Shown: positions 35,623-43,038 of the stretch, piece by piece
Layout of the letters: the number at the start of each line of letters is the position of its first letter
Numbering within the stretch: the stretch's first letter is position 1
Virus record (IMG/VR): IMGVR_UViG_3300025426_000051
Span: 1 to 43,038 of that record
Strand: one strand, 5' to 3'
Length of the DNA stretch: 43,038 nt
Source of the DNA: a virus
The notes under the pieces: model-generated
The model's input: the letters and a program-made list of their open reading frames with translations, nothing else
Told to the model about the DNA's origin: nothing
Databases searched by the model: none
Made by a program: the position numbers and the translations under genes

Positions 35623-37025
35623 TTTCCCTTAAAATACGTTGTTCTCAATTTATTTGTATAGTTATCATATTGATAGTAATTCTTCTCAACAAAACTATTT
35701 CCTGTTCTCAAAAAGATTGTTTTATTATATAGTAAATTATTTGGTGTATTATATTGTGTAACTCCTGCGTCAATATAACCTATATCTTTTTTTCCATCAT
35801 TATTGAAATCATAATATACTAATTTACCTCTCCAACTTGTTTTAGTTAAATTTGGATCGTTAATTATCCAAGAATTATCAATATTAAATGAACCATTTGA
35901 TTGTTGAATATAAACAACAATATTCCAAGTTGAATAATTAACCGTATTCAAAGCTATTAAGTCTTTTAAACCATCTCCGTTTAAATCATCTACTATATAA
36001 TCAATTTGAACAACATTAGTTGCGGAATAATAAGGTAAAGTGTCAACATTTTGGTCATTAAATCTTCCTTTACCTTGATTTAGTAATATTTTTTGTTGCA
36101 CGTTATTTGTTTTGTCTTCACCGAAACAAATCACTAAATCATTTTTTCCGTCATTGTTTACGTCCATAATGCGACCTCCATAAGCTGCCCCTGCAGCTGC
36201 TGTAACCACCTCACCAAAACCATTATCGGGATGAAAGTTTTTTGTGTCAGAAGCAAAATCTGCAAATCCGTTATTTGTGAAATATGGATATGAGGGTATA
36301 CCCCAAAATATGTATGTATGTGAATTACAAGTTACCAACAAATCTGGTATTCCATCTTCATTCAAATCACCAACATCACCACCTTCTATTGTGAAATGTA
36401 ATAAATCAGGTTGGATTAAACCGTCTAATTTCGTCAAATCATATCCACCTTTACCGTCACTAATCACTAAAGTAATTGGTTCCAAAGGTGAATTTGAATC
36501 CCCTTCGTCGTGATGACCAAAAATAACTAAATCAACATAATTGTCACCATTTAAATAAACAGGTACAACTTTAATTGGTCCACCAATAAAATTAGTTTTA
36601 TCGTTAATTAAATTTTGCTCTTTAAATGTCTTAGAAGCGGTGTCCCAAATTAAAAAAGATAGGTTTGATTGAATACCATTGTAAGCTGAACCTGCATTGA
36701 ACACATCAATATAACCATCATTATTGAAATCACCTAAAGCTAATTGGGTGGTGAATGCTGATAAACAACTTAATCCATTATTCCCTTGAGTTATTCCTTT
36801 TTGGAATATATCAACCATAATATCAGGTAAAACTTGTGTATTTTGCCAATAACTGCTACCTAACTGACGAGCATTTGGTGCTACTTTGTAACCATAAAAA
36901 ACAGTATCTACAGCAGTAGCTACTATAGCGGTATTTGTTGTAGTGGTACCGATATGGGTAAAATCATCGGTTTTTCTACAAGAAAACAAGGTTAAAACTA
37001 ACACTGAAAAGACTAATTTTTGCAT
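35619..37025 (-). CDS. FG-GAP/VCBS-repeat lipoprotein
   Basis: This 468-residue protein has a signal peptide with lipobox L-F-S-C (Cys16). Six repeats carry D-x-(N/D)-x-D-G-x-x-D calcium loops, for example D-F-N-N-D-G-Y-I-D, D-L-N-E-D-G-I-P-D, D-V-N-N-D-G-K-N-D, D-L-N-G-D-G-L-K-D and D-F-N-N-D-G-K-K-D. Such repeats build a seven-bladed beta-propeller (integrin alpha-like) for adhesion. As a lipoprotein it would sit on the host surface during infection. It could be a receptor mask, an adhesin or a cargo gene. Confidence 0.85.
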   Translation of the reverse strand: MQKLVFSVLVLTLFSCRKTDDFTHIGTTTTNTAIVATAVDTVFYGYKVAPNARQLGSSYWQNTQVLPDIMVDIFQKGITQGNNGLSCLSAFTTQLALGDFNNDGYIDVFNAGSAYNGIQSNLSFLIWDTASKTFKEQNLINDKTNFIGGPIKVVPVYLNGDNYVDLVIFGHHDEGDSNSPLEPITLVISDGKGGYDLTKLDGLIQPDLLHFTIEGGDVGDLNEDGIPDLLVTCNSHTYIFWGIPSYPYFTNNGFADFASDTKNFHPDNGFGEVVTAAAGAAYGGRIMDVNNDGKNDLVICFGEDKTNNVQQKILLNQGKGRFNDQNVDTLPYYSATNVVQIDYIVDDLNGDGLKDLIALNTVNYSTWNIVVYIQQSNGSFNIDNSWIINDPNLTKTSWRGKLVYYDFNNDGKKDIGYIDAGVTQYNTPNNLLYNKTIFLRTGNSFVEKNYYQYDNYTNKLRTTYFKGN

Positions 37026-37201
37026 ATTCTAGTTATTTGAAATGTAAAATTAGAATATTCTAATTAAACCACCAAAAAAAGTTTTTTAATTATTTAACGA
37101 CCCGCAACCCCAACTGGTTATATTTATAAATGACAAAATAAATGTACCTCTTTTGGATATAATCTAATTTATGCCCCTCAGAGGCCACTCAACTCAATTT
37201 T

Positions 37202-37852
37202 ATGGAAAAGATAATCGCACTAACGTCTAATTTGAAAGAAAAATTCGTCTATGGATTTTTGATTTTATTCGGAGCTTGGTTAATATTTGCTCTTGGTTTA
37301 ATATTTTATACTGTATTTTTAGAAGCTACAGGTAATGAAACGGCTTTACAGAATATGGCTAACCAATTTGAATGGAAATTTGATGGTACATTCAAAAACG
37401 ATCCAAATAACATTTGGTATAATGCAGACGAACAAATGTTTGTGGAAAGCGTAACAAATAAGGTTGTTATTGGAAAATTAGCGGGAAATAGAAATTTAGC
37501 TTTTGGAGTGAAAAACATCTTGGAAGAATTTTTACAAGAAAAGGGTTACAATCTTTCACCATCAGCCCCTAACAAACTTCAAGTCGAAATTATATTTTTA
37601 GATGTATTAACAACCAAAAAAAATATATCAGTTTTTCACAAAAACGATGAAGAAGTGGTTGTTCGTATGAAGGGTAATGTAATAAAAAATGGTAAAAAGG
37701 GTAAAGATATAATCGTAGAAGCTTCTTCAGATGAAATATCTATGTCAACTTTAGCTATTGATGAAGGTGGTAAATTCAATCAACAAAGTTTGAGTAATGC
37801 AATAAAGAAAGCGTGTGAATCGCTTGTTAAAGAAATAGAAAAACAAAAATAA
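37202..37852 (+). CDS. Membrane-anchored hypothetical protein
   Basis: This 216-residue protein has an N-terminal transmembrane helix (about 17-40, F-L-I-L-F-G-A-W-L-I-F-A-L-G-L-I-F) followed by an extracytoplasmic alpha/beta domain with strands K-L-Q-V-E-I-I-F-L-D-V-L and V-V-V-R-M-K-G-N-V, ending in a helix. The layout recalls YajG-like periplasmic lipoproteins, but it is membrane-anchored. It opens the forward run of exported proteins. The 175-nt spacer upstream has a TATATTTATAAA element around 37120. Confidence 0.6.
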   Translation: MEKIIALTSNLKEKFVYGFLILFGAWLIFALGLIFYTVFLEATGNETALQNMANQFEWKFDGTFKNDPNNIWYNADEQMFVESVTNKVVIGKLAGNRNLAFGVKNILEEFLQEKGYNLSPSAPNKLQVEIIFLDVLTTKKNISVFHKNDEEVVVRMKGNVIKNGKKGKDIIVEASSDEISMSTLAIDEGGKFNQQSLSNAIKKACESLVKEIEKQK

Positions 37853-37875
37853 AAATAAAAAAGACAAAAAATAAA

Positions 37876-39549
37876 ATGAAAAAAATACTCTCCACCTTAG
37901 GGACAATAATATTGTCCTTAGCTACTGCATTTAGCTTAAATGCTCAAAGTATTTCAATTAATCAAGCCATTGTTCAACAACCACCATATCACGTTGGTGA
38001 TACTTTAACAATGACATATACTGTAACTAATACAAGTACAAATCCTCGTTATTTTTGGTTAAGATATCAATATAATAACCAAGCTTTACAATTTGTTCCG
38101 AACAGCACAGTTTTCTCACAGGGTACGTCTTCTCAGACTTATTATACAAGTTGGAGTAACTATCAATTTAATTCAAATCCTAATTTTAATGTTGGTGATT
38201 TATATAATCAATATCATACAACACCTTGGAATTATGTTTCAAATAACAGTTGGAATGTGGGACAATTAACTGTTCAAAGAACAGATGCTGCCATAAATGG
38301 TGTGATTGCAACTCAAAAATTTATTTTATTAGACCAAAACAATTATAATAATATACATAAATTGGATATGTCGTATGGTATTGATGTTAATGGTAGTAAT
38401 ATAACAACAATCAACTCCAATGTTTTGGATTTAACAATACCTTCAAGTAATATTTTAGGTAATTCATCAGCTTACAAAATAATGATTGCGTTTCCTTTAG
38501 GCGACACAACAATTACACATTTGAATGCTCAGTTGATGAACCTTAACGCTGATGGTACAACAAATTGGAGTGTTCCTCCAATCGCTCAAACAAAATTCAA
38601 TGCACAAGGTATTGCAACATTTACAGGTTTAAAAGTTGGACAAAAATTTGCCGCATATGTTACACCGTCGTTTCATTTATCTTATTTAGATAATATAGTA
38701 ACAGTGTCAGACGCATATAAAGCTTTTTTAGGGGTTTCCGAAGTTGGACTTACAGGTACTTCGAATTATTTCACATATCCTACTTTACAAAAAATGATAG
38801 GTAATGTTTCAAAATCAGATACCACATTTGATAATAACGATGCTTATTATTTGTTCTCTTATGTGATGGGAATTGATATGTCATCAAAGACAAACATACC
38901 AACCTCTACCGCAAATACTATGAGTTTCTTTTCCGGTAAATATAAAAATTGGGCTGCGGGTTTAACAATGGATCATACATTCATAATTGACTCCGTTGCT
39001 CAAGTTGATACATTGGCGTATGCTTATGGTGGTGATTTGAATTTTTCACATTCAACAGACCCATCATTAATTCCTGGATCAGTTACAGGTTTATCAGTTA
39101 AGACACCATCAGTTGGTACAGGAACAATTGCAGCTTTCGATGTAACTCAAGGTTCTACACCAGGGGGACTTGCTTCTGTAAGTTATAATGATACTTTGAG
39201 TTTGTCATCAACAGTTGTCAATGGTAATGTAATATTAACAGGAACTTTAACGGCATCGAATTTAGCAGGTTTGGAAGTAATTTTACAATATGACAATTCT
39301 AAATTAACATTACAAAATGTGAATTTTGATGCAGGTAGTACAATAACAAATTTCTCAACTATCAATGGCAATAGATTAACATTTGGTTCAATCGATCAAA
39401 TCAAAACAGCAAGAATCAAACCAGGCGTAGCATATACTTTAACGTTCACAACAAATACACCTTTGACAGACGCAACGGGTTTATTTTTTACTGTATTATC
39501 TGATGCTGTAGATGGAAACGGAAACAAAGTCAATCTAATAGTAGAATAA
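37876..39549 (+). CDS. Secreted protein with cohesin-like and dockerin-like segments
   Basis: In this 557-residue protein residues 1-23 are a signal peptide ending F-S-L-N-A. Residues 25-190 look like a beta-sandwich with Y/N/Q-rich strands. At about 275-335, V-S-D-A-Y-K-A-F-L and D-N-N-D-A-Y-Y-L-F-S resemble dockerin calcium-helix repeats. The C-terminal 120 residues (A-G-L-E-V-I-L-Q-Y-D-N-S-K-L-T-L, later G-L-F-F-T-V-L-S-D-A-V-D) resemble a cohesin-type domain. The start of the next gene overlaps its stop by 1 bp. It may form surface complexes with that product. Confidence 0.65.
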   Translation: MKKILSTLGTIILSLATAFSLNAQSISINQAIVQQPPYHVGDTLTMTYTVTNTSTNPRYFWLRYQYNNQALQFVPNSTVFSQGTSSQTYYTSWSNYQFNSNPNFNVGDLYNQYHTTPWNYVSNNSWNVGQLTVQRTDAAINGVIATQKFILLDQNNYNNIHKLDMSYGIDVNGSNITTINSNVLDLTIPSSNILGNSSAYKIMIAFPLGDTTITHLNAQLMNLNADGTTNWSVPPIAQTKFNAQGIATFTGLKVGQKFAAYVTPSFHLSYLDNIVTVSDAYKAFLGVSEVGLTGTSNYFTYPTLQKMIGNVSKSDTTFDNNDAYYLFSYVMGIDMSSKTNIPTSTANTMSFFSGKYKNWAAGLTMDHTFIIDSVAQVDTLAYAYGGDLNFSHSTDPSLIPGSVTGLSVKTPSVGTGTIAAFDVTQGSTPGGLASVSYNDTLSLSSTVVNGNVILTGTLTASNLAGLEVILQYDNSKLTLQNVNFDAGSTITNFSTINGNRLTFGSIDQIKTARIKPGVAYTLTFTTNTPLTDATGLFFTVLSDAVDGNGNKVNLIVE

Positions 39550-41510
39550 TGAGAAAACTTTTAACAGTTTTATTCTTATTAATTTTTTCGATAACCTACT
39601 CCCAAAACGGAGTGGGTTATTTGAATTATACGATTTATAATGAAATATCCTACAATGGTGGATATGGTTCTTATGCTAATAGTTCTACAGATTTTAATAA
39701 TATGTTTAACACAGCAAATGGTACCACAATTTATCATACAGGAATTGGAACAGCATCAGCAACGTTAAATTATAATGGAAGTTTTATGGCCACAGTCCCG
39801 AATGGTGGTTCATATTTTGGTATAAAAACAACAGGGTTTTTTATACCTAAAGAAACAGGAACTTATTATTTTAGTGTAGACGGTGATGATGGTGTAGATT
39901 TTTCAATCAATGGAACAGTTGTTACGTCATATTACGGACCGCACGGTTTTGGAGGTTATCATATTGGTTCTATAAATTTAGTTGCAGGTCAAGTTTACAC
40001 TCTAATGGCAAGATTCCAACAAGTTGGAGGTGGATGGGGTATTTCTGTTGTATGGAAAAGACCTTCACAATCAACATATACTTTGCAGTCAGATGAATGT
40101 TATTCCGTTGTTGCAACGCCTACAAAAAAAGCGGTGATAAATTATAATTTCAACAATGCAATAACACCTTCAAATTTCTCAGCTAATGTTTACACAAATA
40201 ATAGTAACACTTGGGCAATCAACTCAATGAATACTGCAACATCATTAGGTTCAAATGGTTCAGCTAATATTACCAATAGTTTAGACAGTACTAAAATTAC
40301 TTCAGGTGAAAATATAACAGTAACTGCAGGTCAAGTAGAATGGAGTTATGTTAATATTTTTAATGGTGTTACAACACTTTATGTTGATATGAGACAATTT
40401 GGAAATGTTACACCAAGTAGCATTACAAATGTTTCTATATTAGACATATACAGCGGTCCTGTAACATTTACAAGTAACGACGGTACTTGGGCTCAATATA
40501 TTGTCCCATCAACATTACCAATGGTTACGAATGGAACATCTTCATATAATTCGAATATAAGAAACGCAGGTTATAATAACTACGCATTTTCTTGTACAAT
40601 AGCTTTCAATAATTTAATGGCATATAAACCACAAGCTGTCGAATTATCAACATCAAGTAATTTAACTACATTATATAATAGTATCGTTACAGTATCAGAT
40701 GTCTATCTTGCTTTTCAAGAATATTCTAACCAAGGATTATTCGGAAATACTTTAGGCACCTATTTTACATCAGGTATTCAATATCTTAATGCAGATGTTA
40801 ATTTAGATGGCCAATTTAATGAAGCGGACTGTTATTTATTATTAGCAAATTTGACAGGAAAGCAGTCTTTATTAACAACCGTTACTTTACCAAATATTAT
40901 TAAAACAATTGATAAAAGTACATATGATGGAATAAATCATAATAATTGGCAGCTTTATAGTAATGCTTCAAGTTACATTTATCCAATCAATTTGAACGAT
41001 ACAAAAGTCACCGATACTTTTAACGTATCAGTTGCTTGGTTAGGTGACGTTAATATGTCGCATTCAATATCACAAACTGCAGGTGTTGCAACATTCAGTA
41101 TTGATAACACTATTAAATCTTTTTCACTTGCGCCATCAAATCAAATTCAATCATCGATCATAACCCAATTGATTGGAGATAGTGTTTATGTAACAATAAC
41201 TTTAAACCCACTACAACAACAAGTTGTCGGAGTACAGTATCAAATTAATTATGATAATAGTATTTTACAATATCAAAGAACACAATTCAATACTATTGGT
41301 AATTCAACAAATTTTGCAACTAACAAAACAAACTATATAGATTTGGGTTCGTTAATAACAGACGGCTCTTCAAATTTAAATAATACTACAGTATATAAAT
41401 TAGTATTCACATCAAACATTAAACTTAATAATGTTTTGGGATTAATATCCATAACACCAATTGATGCTGTTAATCAATCAGGAACACAATTAAAAATAAC
41501 AATAAATTAA
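39549..41510 (+). CDS. Secreted PA14-domain protein with dockerin/cohesin-like parts
   Basis: In this 653-residue protein residues 1-18 are a signal peptide. Residues about 90-185 form a PA14 domain (G-F-F-I-P-K-E-T-G-T-Y-Y-F-S-V-D-G-D-D-G, then F-S-I-N-G), a carbohydrate-binding beta-barrel. In the middle, A-D-V-N-L-D-G-Q-F-N-E-A-D (about 415-427) is a good dockerin calcium loop. The C-terminal 100 residues resemble the cohesin-like end of the previous gene. It is probably an adhesin or surface-complex component. It is not certain whether it stays on the host or joins the virion. Confidence 0.75.
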   Translation: MRKLLTVLFLLIFSITYSQNGVGYLNYTIYNEISYNGGYGSYANSSTDFNNMFNTANGTTIYHTGIGTASATLNYNGSFMATVPNGGSYFGIKTTGFFIPKETGTYYFSVDGDDGVDFSINGTVVTSYYGPHGFGGYHIGSINLVAGQVYTLMARFQQVGGGWGISVVWKRPSQSTYTLQSDECYSVVATPTKKAVINYNFNNAITPSNFSANVYTNNSNTWAINSMNTATSLGSNGSANITNSLDSTKITSGENITVTAGQVEWSYVNIFNGVTTLYVDMRQFGNVTPSSITNVSILDIYSGPVTFTSNDGTWAQYIVPSTLPMVTNGTSSYNSNIRNAGYNNYAFSCTIAFNNLMAYKPQAVELSTSSNLTTLYNSIVTVSDVYLAFQEYSNQGLFGNTLGTYFTSGIQYLNADVNLDGQFNEADCYLLLANLTGKQSLLTTVTLPNIIKTIDKSTYDGINHNNWQLYSNASSYIYPINLNDTKVTDTFNVSVAWLGDVNMSHSISQTAGVATFSIDNTIKSFSLAPSNQIQSSIITQLIGDSVYVTITLNPLQQQVVGVQYQINYDNSILQYQRTQFNTIGNSTNFATNKTNYIDLGSLITDGSSNLNNTTVYKLVFTSNIKLNNVLGLISITPIDAVNQSGTQLKITIN

Positions 41511-41860
41511 TGAAAATTATTAAAATTATAATATCTTGTTGTATTGTTTTTATATTATCCTGCAAAAAAACTGTAGTAACACCTACCGCTCCTGTCATTT
41601 CTGACATTTTCACACAATCACAAAATAGCGTATCTAATGCTGGTATTATATCGTTTAAATTAATAAATTTAGGCACATATACGTTGACAATGATGGATAC
41701 ATTAGGAACTAACGTCGTTACAAGAGAAAAATTTATTGGTAAATCAGGTGTTAACACTTTATCAATTTATACTAAATCAATTCCGTTTACATATTTATAT
41801 TTGATATTGGCCGACTCAACCAATACACAAATAGGAAAAACTAAAATAATAATAAAATAA
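41510..41860 (+). CDS. Small lipoprotein with T9SS-tail-like domain, copy A
   Basis: In this 116-residue protein residues 1-18 are a signal pept and lipobox ending I-L-S-C (Cys18). The rest is a single beta domain with G-T-Y-T-L-T-M-M-D-T-L-G, then G-V-N-T-L-S-I-Y, ending K-T-K-I-I-I-K. This resembles the type A C-terminal sorting domain of the Bacteroidota type IX secretion system, but directly behind a lipobox. The start overlaps the previous stop by one base. Confidence 0.65.
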   Translation: MKIIKIIISCCIVFILSCKKTVVTPTAPVISDIFTQSQNSVSNAGIISFKLINLGTYTLTMMDTLGTNVVTREKFIGKSGVNTLSIYTKSIPFTYLYLILADSTNTQIGKTKIIIK

Positions 41861-41870
41861 AAGACAAAAA

Positions 41871-42239
41871 ATGAAAAAAATTATCACATTAATTTTAGGG
41901 TTAACATTCTTGGTGGGTTGTTCTAAACACGATATCGTTACTCCACAACAAGTAGTTCCTCAAGGTTTATCAATAAACAGTACAATTGGGGTTAAATTAG
42001 CCACAACATTTGTTACATCCGAAGTTTCAATGAACATTAAAACAAGTTCAGCACAAACTGTTACAATAAAAATTTTAGATATTACAAATAGAATTGTATC
42101 TAAATCAACTGCTAATGTGGCCGCAGGTGATAATATTTTAACCTTGTACACATCTGCTTTTCCATCTTCAGCATATAGAATCGCAGTTTACGATAGTTCA
42201 GGAAATCTATTAGCTATTACCGATTTTAATAAAATGTAA
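41871..42239 (+). CDS. Small lipoprotein with T9SS-tail-like domain, copy B
   Basis: In this 122-residue protein the signal peptide ends V-G-C (Cys17). The mature part has V-T-I-K-I-L-D-I-T-N-R, G-D-N-I-L-T-L-Y and Y-R-I-A-V-Y-D-S-S-G, the same order as copy A (41510-41860), so the two look like paralogues. It may act as a surface-display adaptor or a decoy for the host export system; this is inference from the fold only. Confidence 0.65.
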   Translation: MKKIITLILGLTFLVGCSKHDIVTPQQVVPQGLSINSTIGVKLATTFVTSEVSMNIKTSSAQTVTIKILDITNRIVSKSTANVAAGDNILTLYTSAFPSSAYRIAVYDSSGNLLAITDFNKM

Positions 42240-42263
42240 GATAATTATAATAAAAGAATTAAT

Positions 42264-42626
42264 ATGGCAAAAAGTAAATTAACCGAAGACCAAGCAATGG
42301 CCAAAAATGAGAAACATAACGACGGCACAATGAGTGGACTGAAAAAGACAATAATTGGTACAATTGGCACCGTAGCGGTAGCGGGCGGTACTTTTTTAAC
42401 TTCCTATTTGAATGGACCTAAAAAGGACGATAAATCGGCTCCTACATCACAACCAACCATTAATGTTAACATTCCTGCTCAGCAACAAGCTGCAGGTAAT
42501 AAAACTGTAATCATTAAAGAATCATCACCATCACAAAAAGACCTTAAAAAAGCTGACAATTCTGAAGCTCCTAAACCTAAAAAGAAAGAAGGTGATGAGT
42601 TTAAAGAAAAACCGGCACAATGGTAA
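42264..42626 (+). CDS. Single-pass membrane protein with disordered tail
   Basis: In this 120-residue protein a polar N-terminus (1-25) precedes one helix (I-I-G-T-I-G-T-V-A-V-A-G-G-T-F-L, about 30-45), then a Lys/Pro/Gln/Ser-rich disordered tail. It lies just before the holin-like gene. The layout suits a lysis-accessory protein, but no family is recognised. Confidence 0.6.
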   Translation: MAKSKLTEDQAMAKNEKHNDGTMSGLKKTIIGTIGTVAVAGGTFLTSYLNGPKKDDKSAPTSQPTINVNIPAQQQAAGNKTVIIKESSPSQKDLKKADNSEAPKPKKKEGDEFKEKPAQW

Positions 42627-42654
42627 TAAACAAAAAAAAATAAAAACACAGATT

Positions 42655-42948
42655 ATGACATTTAAAGAATGGTTAATTGACCTTTTCAAAGACGAAAGAG
42701 GAACAATTTCCGTAAAACCGGTAATCGCATTTGTGGGTGCTCTATTTTTATGTGGAACAATGTTAGCAAACAGTTTTTCCAGTAAAGATTTCGCACCATC
42801 TCCTGAATTGGTAAATGCGGTAATGGTAATTACAGCAATCGGTATGGGTGCAGATACTTTGGATAAATTTACAAAGAAAGGCGCTCCAGATCCTACTTCA
42901 ACAACACCTCCCCCACCGCCACCAGCAGAACCTGCATCGGCAGAATAA
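42655..42948 (+). CDS. Holin-like small membrane protein
   Basis: From ATG 42655 the protein has 97 residues: a polar start (M-T-F-K-E-W-L-I-D-L-F-K-D-E-R-G), a helix V-I-A-F-V-G-A-L-F-L-C-G-T-M-L-A (about 22-37), a loop, a second hydrophobic helix (A-V-M-V-I-T-A-I-G-M-G-A, about 53-64), and a Pro-rich tail. Two helices with a charged end is a holin pattern. The upstream ATG at 42592 is unlikely, because it would overlap the previous gene and add a basic stretch. It ends at a terminator. Confidence 0.65.
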   Translation: MTFKEWLIDLFKDERGTISVKPVIAFVGALFLCGTMLANSFSSKDFAPSPELVNAVMVITAIGMGADTLDKFTKKGAPDPTSTTPPPPPPAEPASAE

Positions 42949-42956
42949 TATTAATT

Positions 42957-42982
42957 GGGGGGACATAGTTCCCCCTTTTTAA
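42957..42982 (+). terminator. Terminator of the exported-protein/holin-like run
   Basis: GGGGGGA (42957-42963) pairs with TTCCCCC (42969-42975), then five T. Confidence 0.8.
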
Positions 42983-42992
42983 ATTAAATCAA

Positions 42993-43038
42993 ATGATTAA
43001 GATTATTATCAAAATTTGTTGTTTTTTGGGAATTCACG
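42993..43038 (+). CDS. Start of a further small gene (partial)
   Basis: ATG 42993 begins M-I-K-I-I-I-K-I-C-C-F-L-G-I-H and runs off the window. It lies behind a terminator, so it belongs to a new unit. Too short to assign. Confidence 0.35.
   Translation, partial: MIKIIIKICCFLGIH

Overview
The window is a 43 kb piece of a large tailed-phage (Caudoviricetes) genome whose host is most likely a Bacteroidota, probably Flavobacteriia-like. The DNA is very AT-rich. Genes lie in tightly packed runs on both strands with 1-8 bp overlaps. Shine-Dalgarno sites are nearly absent. Several genes carry the Bacteroidota -7 box TAnnTTTG, sometimes with TTG/TTTG about 20 nt upstream. Phage assignment rests on a 24-gene tRNA cluster carrying two mobile nuclease genes, a tmRNA, many tiny AT-rich genes, probable virion-internal proteins and a holin-like protein. 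No terminase, portal, capsid or polymerase gene is in view, so the phage family cannot be named.

Layout. 1-3.6 kb: small accessory genes, including an exported NUC1-type nuclease, an HExxH peptidase, a DUF1599/Nmad1-like protein and an RHH-like protein. 3.7-10.2 kb: a seven-gene forward operon for glycan transfer (GT60-like GlcNAc-transferase, GT25, two PLOD-like proteins, a DSD-motif transferase, a CmcI-like protein and a YibB-GT fusion). 10.2-15.3 kb: small genes, a second HExxH protein and a run of probable virion-internal proteins. 15.4-15.84 kb: a phage tmRNA on the minus strand. 15.9-18 kb: a coiled-coil protein, a metallophosphoesterase and a PG-binding-like protein. 18.0-19.0 kb: an ORF-less, heavily structured, about 1 kb minus-strand RNA with its own promoter and terminator. 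19.1-27.8 kb: a second glycan module on the minus strand, plus an Ntn-hydrolase and a third HExxH protein. 27.8-34.6 kb: 24 canonical tRNA genes covering 18 amino acids (no Phe or Lys seen), one 140-nt tRNA-like RNA, stretches of structured non-tRNA RNA, two mobile endonuclease genes and a glycosyltransferase. 34.9-43 kb: a 2OG-Fe(II) oxygenase, a block of exported or lipidated proteins (FG-GAP, PA14, cohesin/dockerin-like, T9SS-tail-like) and a holin-like membrane protein.

How the genes may work together. The oxygenase plus GT60-like and PLOD-like transferases look like the parts of a hydroxylate-then-glycosylate protein modification route. The other glycan genes could remodel the virion or host surface. 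The tRNAs, tmRNA and large RNAs form a translation-related RNA arsenal. Many genes on both strands share a sense-oriented ATATTTATA element a few to about 30 nt before the start codon. RNA genes and a few others carry the host-type TATCTTTG/TATATTTG box. This suggests two regulatory classes. Several proteins in the virion-like block have short helical N-termini ending in (L/I)xE, as in capsid-targeting peptides cut by prohead proteases.
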